A stretch of 64,000 nucleotides of DNA from NCBI GenBank assembly GCA_963920765.1, contig OY987244.1:30732358-30796357 (forward strand), in the 5' to 3' direction. Of the stretch, positions 27,701 through 37,886 are shown in pieces (within the stretch, counting starts at the first letter, position 1; each line of letters begins with the position of its first letter). The DNA is from Ulota crispa. Its lineage: Eukaryota > Streptophyta > Bryopsida > Orthotrichales > Orthotrichaceae. The position numbers and the translations under genes were made by a program. The notes under the pieces are model-generated. The model was not told the DNA's origin and searched no databases. It saw only the letters and a list, made by a program, of their open reading frames with translations.

Positions 27701-28644
27701 CCCCTAAAACACCATGGCCTTTATTTTGTGAAAAGACACTCAAAACTACTACTTCTATAGCAAAGAGTAAAAAGTTTAAAAAGTGGTCTTTTTGCATATC
27801 CAACCATAGGATCTTGTACTAGACTAGTATAAGAATGTGTCATATGAAACTCAAGAACTTTGACCGCGCAGATTGGAAGATATTTGTATTCAAAAAGTAA
27901 AAGACAAGGTTTTTTGCACCTTGCATGACTAGATTATTTAACTATGAACTTTTTTAACCTAAATTTTTTGCACCTATAGAGTTTGGAACTTTATTTTTTT
28001 GTGGTGGGAAGTTGAGTTGGGAATCTTGGGAAAAAAATTAAAACAAAAAATTTTTGATTTTCATTCTTAAAAAAAACATTAGGTAGAAGAAGGTGTGAAA
28101 TTGAATTAAAACTTAAAATGTTAATAACCATGCAATGGAATTGAAACGCAATAATCCTAACACTAAGATTGTTCTAAAAAGCAAACTTTGCCCTTTTTAA
28201 CAATGTTTTTTGAAAAAATGTTAAACTTGCATTCAAAAATGAAATTTATAAGTTATTTTATCAAGAAAATGCTTGGATTGCCCAAAAAACAAGATTTTCC
28301 ATAACTTTCTCATAACTAGTCCAAATGGAATGAATCAAGCTTCAGATGTAGGTAAACATATAATCTATAAGAAATTATAAAAAATTAAAAAAAATTAAAA
28401 ATAAAAATAAAAAAATTAAGTTTTTGTAAAACCTAAAACTGCTGCCTAGACTCCCCAAATTTGTGCTTATTTGGGCATAACTTTTTCTTCCTAGCATCGA
28501 TGGAATAAAAATTATTTTCCCCAAAAGCTAATGTGTTTTCCTATCTTCAAAAAAAGTTTCAAAAAATCAAAACAAAAAATTGAGGCCGTAGGTACCTGCC
28601 CAAAATCCCATTTGTCCCCCATAGAGACAATGGTCCTTTAGGGG
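27701..28644. mobile_element. TTAA-flanked piggyBac-like element G2 (944 bp), inverted to G1
   Basis: TTAA at 27697-27700 and 28645-28648. Left end CCCCTAAAACACCATGG, right end CAATGGTCCTTTAGGGG, so its own terminal repeats match over about 17 bp with few mismatches. It aligns to G1 in reverse over the whole length, for example ACCTACGGCCTCAATTTTT in G1 near 26680 and its complement near 28580. 173 bp separate the pair. Confidence 0.8.
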
Positions 28645-28704
28645 TTAAACATCAAATGTGACTTGTCAATTTACCCATTAGTCAATACACGACAAGTTTT
28701 TTAA

Positions 28705-29350
28705 CCCCTCACCGCCCAAGGGGACCAAAACTGTCCACCATGCTTTTTTATTTGAAGTTTTTTTACTTCTCTTAAAGATTAATTTTAGTGGTTATTTTTT
28801 AAAACTATTCTTGTTGAAGTCTTGTTTTAGTATCAAAAGTCTGATTTTGAAAATGAATGACTATGATTTGTCTATTCAAGATTTTGTGCAAGGGTGTCTA
28901 TTGCAAATCTTCACTTTCTAGTGTTGAGAGCTCTTGGAAATGAGCCTCAAGTACACTAGAACTTGGAGAAACAATCACATTATAAACTTAATTTAATAAG
29001 TTGTAGAGTAGATTTTAAGAAGCCGTAAATTGATTAGGGTTACACATGTTGTACTTTACATACTCGTTTTTTTTGATATCCTCAATTTTAAATTTGAGAT
29101 GTGAAAAGAGGATTGAAAGACTTCAAATCACTTTCAAATTTTTAACACCCTCTTGATCAAATGTTATAATCTTTCAACCCATAAATGATATTGTTGTGTT
29201 TTCTTTTCCTAAGTGATCTCTAACATATCTAGTTTGAATTTATACGGTTACAATTTTTTTTTAAATGATGCAACTTATCAAAATGTTGCCATTTTGTTCA
29301 TACAAGAGCACATTCTGAGATACCGGGGAACGTCTGCGGGCGGTGAGGGG
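28705..29350. mobile_element. TTAA-flanked piggyBac-like element H1 (646 bp)
   Basis: TTAA at 28701-28704 and 29351-29354; ends CCCCTCACCGCCC and GGGCGGTGAGGGG are perfect inverted repeats. Full-length relatives are at 36066-36710 (inverted) and 50047-50694 (same orientation). No coding frame conserved among the three. Confidence 0.88.
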
Positions 29351-29354
29351 TTAA

Positions 29355-30111
29355 CGGGTTAAACATGTGCGTATAAAATGTCATACCATATGCATTAATA
29401 CTTATGTGATAATCGAACTTTTGAAACTTCCTATTGTGAAGGACTCAATATTAGTACTATCCCTTCACTTGATTATAGATATTAGGAATTGAAAAATGAT
29501 ATCTAGAATAATTCAATTTAAGCTTTGTACGTGTTTCAATACCCGTCATCTAGCTATTGGACTATTTTTCAGCAAATTTAAGTGCAAAACCTCTCAAATT
29601 CAAAAGTTAATAGTTCTTAAACAAATGTGACATTGATATCCACAAACCAACTACACATGAAGAAATAGGGTTGAGTGTCCACTAATTGGTTTTCAAATGA
29701 AAGGGTATGATAATGTATCAGAGAAGCTTTACACTATGTTTTGAGTCCCACTAAATCCTCAAAAAAATATTTTGTCAACCAGATTCAAATTGGAAATCGC
29801 AATAGCTTCACACTATGCCTCATGTTTCATTCAATTATTCTCAAAACTAGATGGCTCAAGAAGTTAAAAATTGGAACTCATAGTTCAAATTCTATCTCAA
29901 GTCTCAAATTCCAAGCCCCAATTGAATTCTAAGAATGAGTACAAGACATATTTTGATAGAACACGCTTGTTCAAAATTTGTATTAAAGACCTACAATGAA
30001 GCATCATCTTGTAATATACTTGTATATGAGTTGAGCAGTAGCAAAAGTACGGGATTTGCTATCTTTACTCCTAAGAGAGCTTGGGAAGATAGAGCATGTA
30101 AATTTGGAGCT
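29355..30111. other. Gene-free AT-rich DNA
   Basis: Two short open frames (29741-29932 and 29935-30195 on +) show no family resemblance; the second runs into the CACTA-like element at 30115. Confidence 0.35.
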
Positions 30112-30114
30112 TTT

Positions 30115-30222
30115 CACTACAGGGAAACCATGGTCGAATTGACCAAAAAATGTGACTTAATTTACAGTTACTATAGATTAGGTCACATTTTTTGATCAAT
30201 TCGACCATGTTTTCCCGTAATG
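30115..30222. mobile_element. CACTA-like MITE, small hairpin
   Basis: Begins CACTACAGGGAAACCATGG and ends CCATGTTTTCCCGTAATG. The halves are inverted copies (GGTCGAATTGACCAAAAAATG against its complement). No matching 3-bp duplication, so one border may be eroded. Confidence 0.6.
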
Positions 30223-30822
30223 AATTTCAAACAAAAAAAAGTCAAGATTTAACAAAATTATAGACATAAGATTTTCCGTTTTGCAAGTTTTTAATAACTT
30301 TTCACCTTTACATAAACCAATTTATAGCTTTACACAATTGTCATGAAGCACCCATTGCTCAACCTAGTCACATAGTCGGAAAGCAAACAAAGTTTAGTAC
30401 ATGAGCTTACCTGAATGTAAGTTACTTCATCTGTTTCATGTAGCTTCTATTGTAAACATTTGAAAAATTCATTGCCATCAGTGAACGGTTGCAAGACTAA
30501 TGCTTTTAAGTATTTTTCAAAATTTGGGCAATGCAGAAATAAATCTTTGATAGAGTGACAAAGCTATTTCCATCCATGGACATGAATGTCATATGCGAAA
30601 TATGGATGTAAACTCATGTCTCTTCCAAAATTAGTCCAAAATATATCCAAAAAGAGCAGTATCATCTCAAGACCAAGAAGTAATTCAACATTTTCATCCT
30701 TTGAAAAAAGAAGAACGTATTCCTTATTTTCTCTCAAAAAAAATTGTATCCCTTTTGGGCAAAATATTGCTTCATAAGAGTCATAGGGGTTAAAAGGCTT
30801 TGCTACCCATGATTGGTAATTT

Positions 30823-30972
30823 CACTGCAAGGAAACCGTGTCCAAATTGAAATGTTCAAATTGACTAAACGCATCCAAATTGACAAAAAAATAATTTCAA
30901 ATTGCAAAACATCCAAAATAACATGTCCAAATTGACAAAAAATGATCAAATTGACAATGTTCTCTTGTAATG
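30823..30972. mobile_element. CACTA-type MITE, TSD TTT
   Basis: Starts CACTGCAAGGAAACC, ends TCTCTTGTAATG, with TTT on both sides. Internal repeats of CCAAATTGACAAAAA and variants resemble those of the elements at 20972 and 31115. Confidence 0.7.
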
Positions 30973-31114
30973 TTTGAACCTAGAATGGATCCACTTATGC
31001 AATGTAATTTATGAGTGGTTACTTTCTTGATCTAGAGCTGTGCTACACCATCTCACTCTTGTGCCCATATGTGATTAGCACCTTTGCCTTGATTTTTGTG
31101 CAACAAATGGTATT

Positions 31115-31251
31115 CACTACAAGGGAACAATGTCAATTTGGATATTTTTTGCACATTTGAATTTGTTGATTGGGACATTTTTTTGTCACTACAAACATTT
31201 TTTTGTCATTTTGGACATATTTTGTCAATTTGGACAGTTTTTCTTGTAGTG
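31115..31251. mobile_element. CACTA-type MITE, TSD ATT
   Basis: Starts CACTACAAGGGAACAATGTC, ends AGTTTTTCTTGTAGTG. ATT at 31112-31114 and 31252-31254. The interior is built from TTTTTGTCATTTTGGACA repeats. Confidence 0.85.
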
Positions 31252-31574
31252 ATTGTGCGGCAACTAGCCCTTTGTCCTACAAGAGCTAGGGCTTGAAGCC
31301 AAGAACATGATTGGTACAAAAAATTAGTCAAGCGATTCCTGAAAGATATCCAAAATTCAAGCTTGGGGAAGGTAAATCAATGACCTGGGAAAGTGATTTG
31401 TGGGCCTTGAAGTTTCACAAGGTTGCTACTTGCGTGCAGGGTGGGTAGCAATTTGAAAACCAAACACACTACAAACCGGCCTACGGCAGGCAAGGAGGTC
31501 CAATAAACCAAAGAAAGTTAGCCAAATGACATTAAAAGTTGGCTATTTTTTTGAAATTTTTGAATTATCATATA

Positions 31575-31855
31575 AGGTAGGAGCACCCATAAGCAATAAA
31601 CAACTAGCAAATTATAGGATCCTTTTAGGTACAAAAAAATAATGAGTTTGCAATTTTGAATGTATTATTTGGTTACTATGAGAATAAGTTGTGAATTTTT
31701 AAAGAGCAAATTGCCATTGTACCTATAACCACTATCAAGATTTCATGTTCACATGTTGTACATCCTTGTCACTACATCTATTTACTTCCAAAGATTTTCT
31801 AAGATTTAGTAGCTGAAGGTTATGGAAACAACGTTGCTTATGGGTGCTCCTACCT
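31575..31855. mobile_element. AGGTAG-type MITE (E1), intact
   Basis: 281 bp, left end AGGTAGGAGCACCCATAAG, right end CTTATGGGTGCTCCTACCT, a perfect 19-bp inverted repeat. TA at 31573-31574 and 31856-31857. It is the reference copy for E2 in the receptor-kinase intron. Confidence 0.9.
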
Positions 31856-31871
31856 TAAGTATATAGAAAAT

Positions 31872-32008
31872 CATAACATTCAGGAGCTTGAAGAGAGGCT
31901 ACTGTTCCCTCTCTTCAGGTATCATTCATAAATTTCATCCTGACAAAAAATAAAAAATAAATAAAATAATTTAAAAAATAATGATTAAATTAAATATTAA
32001 ATTTGTTG

Positions 32009-32097
<89 letters not shown>

Positions 32098-32283
32098 GTT
32101 ATTATTATTATTTTCTAACATGTCTGGCCCCCCACATTGACATATGTGCACTAGATTGAACCTCCCTTTTATAAACTCTGACAAATTGAGTCAAGTGTCC
32201 CCATAGCTAAAGAATGGTGTGGAATATTCCATACCATTCTCTTGGAGGGAGGGCAGCCTTTACTAGTGCTACTGAATGTTATG
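31872..32283. mobile_element. N-family element, copy 1
   Basis: Ends CATAACATTCAGGAGC and GTGCTACTGAATGTTATG are inverted. The body matches the inverted copy at 63522-63798 in CCTCTCTTCAGGTATCAT, CACATTGACATATGTGCAC and the palindrome ATGGTGTGGAATATTCCATA. It contains the long ATT microsatellite described next. Confidence 0.75.
32003..32113. repeat. ATT trinucleotide microsatellite, about 36 units
   Basis: Almost pure ATT over about 110 bp, with GTT variants at both ends. It generates a chance poly-Asn frame on the minus strand. In the sister N copy the same place holds only a short AAATAAATAAATAAATA run, so the expansion happened after the copies separated. Confidence 0.92.
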
Positions 32284-32468
32284 ATATCCAATGCATGCAT
32301 TACAAAAAAACAATTCAAAATAACAAATGGGGGCTTTTAATCAATAGAACTCAAAATCTCCCTGGACATTGTGCATGGAAATTTGAAGACCAAACATACC
32401 AAGAACCAACATACTATATCCCTCCATTTTTCACTAGTAGAAAACAATGCTCAAATCAAACAATCTTA

Positions 32469-32881
32469 AGATAGACACACTCATTCTTGATCAGTCCCCA
32501 ATTTTGCACCCTATTTTTGATGTTTTTACCACACACTCTTGAACCCAAACTGGAGCACCGAATACTCCTTGCACAAGCAAATCTTGTCACATGTTGATTG
32601 CTGAGCTACTTTGAGACGGTTGGGATTGGGACCATCAAGTGTCATTACAAGAACACATCCAAACACTTTCATAGTTAGTTTAGAGTTGCTAATAGGGACC
32701 CTATGAGCTGCAACTTTACCCTTCAATATAAAACAATCTACAATACTTTTTGTCACAAAAATTATGTTCCATGATAGCTTGTTGAAAGGCTAACCCTACA
32801 AAAAAATTTCTTGAATTTTCCAAAACCTTGAGGTACCCCAAACCCTTAAATGGTCAGGTATGGGTATGAGTGTGTCTACCT
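32469..32881. mobile_element. AGGTAG-type MITE (B1)
   Basis: Left end AGATAGACACACTCATTC, right end GAGTGTGTCTACCT, flanked by TA at 32467-32468 and 32882-32883. It is the reverse-orientation relative of 56075-56478 in an SMG9 intron, about 80% identical by eye, sharing AGGGTCCCTATTAGCAACTC (as complement here). A 76-codon open frame inside is also readable, with stops, in the other copy. Confidence 0.8.
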
Positions 32882-32883
32882 TA

Positions 32884-34409
32884 ATCACACAAACACGTCA
32901 TAGACAACACAACTTTGTTCAAAACATCCAAATCAAAACATTTGAATCAACAAAACAATGTTGATTTGGGTTCCGTTTCCTAGTAGTGTTTGCGCATGAG
33001 TGTTCGTGTTCTAAAGTCAATGGAAATGGACAGGCTCTGGAAGGGCCACAGTCCAAGCTTGTTGCTTCAAATGTAAAACTTACTGCAATCACAGTACAGT
33101 CCTGTACAACGACCTCTGAAAAAAGGGGGCTGATGAGACCCAGCAGCTTAGCTCAAGTCTTCTAGAAGATGCAACCCCTTTTTTTCCAACACCAAAACGT
33201 GGATTACAGACACTTCTGCATTGGAGTATTTGGGAACATCTCAAATACCACCACAATTGAAGTGGAGGGCCAGCGTTTGGGGAGATTTTGAGTTTCCTTG
33301 GTAAAAATCCTATATTTCTCATTCTAAATTAGGGTTTTTGGTGCGTGCAGCGGATATCGCCTATACACTTATATTTCAAGTTAAAATTTCCCAAAAAACT
33401 AGCCAATTTTTATCTGGTTCATTCAAAATTTCAACTTGATTCTTTTACATTTCACTTGGCTGACTTTTTTTTTTTTATTTACCCACTCTTTCTGCTAGGG
33501 TTAGATGGCATGCCATTTTGTGGAACCAAGGTGGGGAATCTCACTTATTTATTCCAAACGTGGATAAAGGTATTAGTGTGCTCCCTTTGTTGGAGTTGGT
33601 CAATTTTGTCCCCCTTTGTTGTTCTAAAATAAATCTAGGTCCCTAAATCCAAATGTAAATTCAAACTTCTCAAATTTAATCTCCTTATGGTAAATGTCCA
33701 TACTCTTACATTTACATGTAATTGAAAAAGTTGAAATTATCCACCTTGGCCCCACAAAATAGCATGCCATTTGACCATAGTCACATTGACATACGTTGAA
33801 TTTTAATACTTGAACATCCATTCAAACATATTTTTGTCTAGGGGATGACAAAGAAAACACTATGTAGCATGGAAAAAGCTATTTTCAATTTATTTATGAA
33901 AAACAAGTAATCATGGATACATGGTCCATCAAGAAAGGCAAAAAATATCCTCACTAAATGTACTCATATTTTTAGGTAACCCAAAATGTGAGGAGATTTA
34001 CAAACGTAGTATTAGGTGCCATGCTATATTTCTTGCAATTTTCATGAAGACAACATGCAATGTTGACTTATGCAACTTTTGGAAACAATAGTAGAATGTG
34101 TGGACATTTGCCACATCACTATAGGGCCACTATAGCGAGCAGCCCCAAGCCCACAATGACTAGCCTAGCATTTAAGGGTCAAGGCATGAATACATGTAAT
34201 TGCCACTTTCTACTATGAAGCAAAAAAGAACAAAAAACAAGGATTGGTGTTTGGAAAAAGGAATGATTTGTTTGTTTGTAAATTAAAGAGAAGACATGCT
34301 TAAAGTGGACAAAGAGAACTTTTGGTGCAAAAAGTACAAGACATTTTTTTCCATTGTGGATCAAAGTCAACTTTAGTAATTGATTGATTGTTTGTAAGGC
34401 TACTTGTAT
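32884..34409. other. Gene-free region
   Basis: No gene or RNA seen. Short open frames at 33089-33322 (-), 33345-33632 (+) and 34179-34421 (-) show no motif. Confidence 0.35.
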
Positions 34410-35279
34410 AGTCGGGTCCATTAGTCTTACGAACTGCCTTTTTTAGGCTTTCAGATTTTTCAATGAAACTTAGAGTACAATTTGTATATTTTTGTCCAAA
34501 AATTTATCATTGCATTCTCACGTAATCCCAATCAAGCATACCAAATATCAATTTCAGAAAAGCAAAATTTCATTTGTGGTGAAATTTTAAAGCAAGATTC
34601 CATGGTTTTACATGGTATTTTATTAAAAAACAATTGGTGATGAATTTTTGAGATTTGATTTCATGGGTATGAAGGAAACATCCATATGCACATCTTCCAT
34701 GCTAAAATATACCCCCTTAAGTAACAAAAATTTGATCAATACAAGATTCAATAAAACTTATGATAAGCCCAAATCTTGAATTTTTTATTTTATTTTATGA
34801 AAATTGAATTTTGTTGTTTGACTCAAATATTGTGACTAAGTTTGTATCTTTGAACATGATATCTTGTTTACTTAATGAAAAGCTAGTTAAAAAATAAAAA
34901 TATGTATTTTACAAGATTTGGGCCTATCACAAGTTTCATTGAATCTTGTATTGATCAAATTTTTGTTACATAAGGGGGTATTTTTTAGCATGGAAGATGT
35001 GCATATGGATGTTTCCTTCATACCCATGAAATCAAATCTCAAAAATTCATCACCAATTGTTTTTAATAAAATATCATGTAAAACCATGAAATTTTGCTTT
35101 AAAATTTCACCACAAATGAAGTTTTGCTTTACTAAAATTGATATTTAATATGCTTGATTAAAATTATGTGAGAATGCAATGATAAATTTTTGGACAAAAA
35201 TATACAAATTGTACTCCACGTTTCATTGAAAAATCTGAAAGCCTAAAACAGGCAGTTCGTAAGACTAATGGACCCGACT
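34410..35279. mobile_element. Foldback element with about 370-bp arms
   Basis: Left arm 34410-34778 starts AGTCGGGTCCATTAGTCTTA; right arm 34912-35279 ends TAAGACTAATGGACCCGACT. The arms are inverted copies along their length, including CTTTCAGATTTTTCAATGAA and its complement, around a 133-bp centre. The flanks GTAT and GTAC are only a doubtful target duplication, so superfamily is not assigned. Confidence 0.85.
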
Positions 35280-35436
35280 GTACATTAAGCACAAAATATG
35301 TTGCAAATGATACAATGAAAGCAAGGAATGGTGGATTTGTAAAACAACAGTAGTTTTGTAACTTCTTCATCTACAAAAGTGTTTCCAGTCCACCTTTATA
35401 TTTCATATTCATGTTTTAAGCATTTGTGTTTTAGGT

Positions 35437-35597
35437 AAGATTGAAGTTTAGGCAATATTGAAGTTTACGCAAGATTGAAGTTTACACGAGATTGAATTTT
35501 ACGCAAGATTAAAGTTTACGCAAGATTGAATTTTACACAAGAATGAAGTTTACGCAAGAATGAAATTTATGCAAGATTGAAGTTTACACAGGATTAA
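35437..35597. repeat. 17-bp tandem repeat, about 9 units
   Basis: Consensus GATTGAAGTTTACGCAA with scattered substitutions across about 160 bp. Units diverge by 1-3 bases, so it is an older array than the 23-bp one at 25928. Confidence 0.85.
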
Positions 35598-36065
35598 TGT
35601 TGAGTGCTTGTAATTTATGTCTTGCTCTTCTTAAGCATTCTTTAATTGATATGGAGCCATTTTAGGTTTGCATTTTCTTTGCTATGACCTAATTTGTCTG
35701 GCAAATTTCTGAGTCGAGAGAAACAAAGCTATTTGAAAATTATTCTTAATAATTATTAAAAAGAATAGAAAATAATATTAAAAAGGCACTTTCAATACCT
35801 ATTTGCAGGTTCATTCAGAATCATATAATTCTTGGACATTTTCAATTAATCATTCCTTCTGTATTAACATAAGGGTGTTCTCCCACAATTGACCTATAAG
35901 TTTTTCACGAGTAAAAAATAAAAGTAAAAATAAAATGAGTTGAAAACGATCATTCTATATATACAAGAGTTGAAACAAACTATATTTAAAAACTTCAATG
36001 TAAAAAGTCATACCCAAAAGAAGAGATCATGCTCTTTATTTTCAAAGAGTAGAAAATATGCTTAA

Positions 36066-36710
36066 TCCCTCACCGCCCATAGTAGTTTGGAGTATCTTAG
36101 AATTTGTTTGAAAGTGAACAAAATGCAAGCATTTTGATCAATCTTATCAAAAAAATTAAAGTGCAACAATATAAATTCAAAGTAGACATATTATAGATCA
36201 CATAGGAAAAGAAATCACAACAATATCATTTATGGATTCAAAGATTATAATGTTCGATCATGAGGGTGTTAAAACTGCAAAAGTAATTTGAAGCCTTTCA
36301 ATCCTATTTTTGCATCTCAAACTTAAAACTAAGGGTACCAAAAAAATATGAGTATGTAGAGTACAACATGCTTAACCCCAATCAATTTACGGCTTCTCAA
36401 AATCTATTCTACAATTTTTTAAATTAAATTTTTAATGTGATTATTTCTCCAAGTTCTAGTGTACCTGAAGCTCATTTCCAAGAGCCTTCAACTCTAGAAA
36501 GTGAAGATTTGCAATGGACACCCTTGCACAAAATCTTGAATAGACAAATCACTTTAATTCATTTTCAAAATCTAACTCTTGATGCTGAAATTAGACTTCA
36601 ATAAGAGTTTAAAAATAACAATAATCACTAAAAAAAATCATGTAGAAAGGTTGAGCCGCTTTGAATAAAATTCAAAAAAGCCCAATTTGGGCCCCTTGGG
36701 TAGTGAGGGG
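36066..36710. mobile_element. TTAA-flanked piggyBac-like element H2 (645 bp)
   Basis: TTAA at 36062-36065 and 36711-36714; ends TCCCTCACCGCCC and GGGTAGTGAGGGG. Inverted relative to H1 at 28705. Shared interior includes ATTGCAATGGACACCCTTGC (complement in H1). Confidence 0.87.
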
Positions 36711-36795
36711 TTAAGAAGCAACCAATATTGGCTATTCAATTTCCACATTGGACCTTGAAAATTCCTAAACCTTTGAACCAAAATCTTGGGGTTAA

Positions 36796-37021
36796 CCCTT
36801 AAATGTCAGAAAGGCCCTTTGCGACCAATACAATATGGGGTATTGTTCTTATATTTGGAATGGATCCACAAGTTTACTACATTTGAGATCAACAAAGAAG
36901 TTGAAATATAGATAAACGCGATTCTAATGAGCTATTTGAGATCCCAAGTTAAAATTTCCAGTTGGTAGCAAATGCCAAATATACGGCAATGTATCTACTA
37001 TGCCCTTGGGACGTTTAACGG
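36796..37021. mobile_element. TTAA-flanked piggyBac-like element I1 (226 bp)
   Basis: TTAA at 36792-36795 and 37022-37025. Left end CCCTTAAATGTCAGAAAGG, right end TTGGGACGTTTAACGG. Related in reverse orientation to 39155-39392; both contain CAATATGGGGTATT or its complement. Confidence 0.78.
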
Positions 37022-37025
37022 TTAA

Positions 37026-37886
37026 AGCATGATTGTAATGCATAACAATATTGATTGGCTCTGAATTTCATATCTGACAGAACTAAGCATTAACTCCAAA
37101 CACCTCTGAATACCAAGAAATCAACACATCAAAAGCACTTGATACCCTAAAATGAAATGTTCCCAACAGATACTCAAGCCCTTCCTCTGACAATAAACAG
37201 CCTGATCAATTCAATAAAGTTTGGGTCTCTTCAGACAATACATTACCATGAATTCTGAATACTGATCCAATCCCCAAAGTCCATCAAATGCTGCCTAAAG
37301 CCCTAAACAAACTACATTACACACTTTCCGGATCTGTGAGGAGTAAAAATACAGAGCTAAAAGAATGCCAAAAACTCTAAAGACCTACATACACTTATCC
37401 GTGTCCTGCAATGGCTTGAATGATCAATACAACGCTGCCCTTTTCCTAGGAACTCTAAACCTAAACCCTACAGCCTGAAAACCACCAACAGCTAAGCAAA
37501 CCCTAAACCGCAGTAGCAACCACTAAAAGTACAGAACTTCTGCCAAGAGGTCTAGCGGGACGCGATGCCTTCCCACCCTAAACCCTAAAACTCTTAACCC
37601 TTAAACCTTCGAACCCTAAATCGCCTAACATCAGTCAGATATTTGAAGCCATTTTCTGTAGTAAGGAATCAGGGGTGTGTTCTAAAGGCAGGGTAAACAA
37701 AATCAAGTGGCTAAAATCCAATGCAAGTGTGGAAAGAAACATTACCCAGAGCCCATCGGTGAAAGGAAGAATCTGGACTTCTTTGTGCCTTTGCTTTCAA
37801 GACCAAGCCATCCAGGAAAAGGACAATCTCCAGGTTTTGCAAGATGGGGTTATTGGTGCAGCATTCTGGAACATTCCTACGAGAAA
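37026..37886. other. 3' flank of the phosphatase gene with scattered CCCTAAA words
   Basis: Between 37440 and 37620 there are several dispersed telomere-like words (ACCCTAAAC, AACCCTAAAA). They are not in tandem register and probably reflect low-complexity drift, not an interstitial telomere. The phosphatase 3' UTR should end somewhere in this interval on the minus strand. Confidence 0.4.

Noticed and set aside
31990-32184. Open frame encoding a long poly-asparagine protein (minus strand)
   Set aside because: It is the ATT microsatellite read in frame; no start context or homology, and the sister element lacks it.
32526-32756. 76-codon frame inside element B1, also readable in part in B2
   Set aside because: The two copies differ mostly by amino-acid-changing bases and B2 has stops, so similarity reflects shared DNA, not a conserved protein.
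37440-37620. Telomere-like CCCTAAA words suggesting an interstitial telomere
   Set aside because: The words are dispersed and out of register; similar words occur in plant leaders and in the TTAA element ends.
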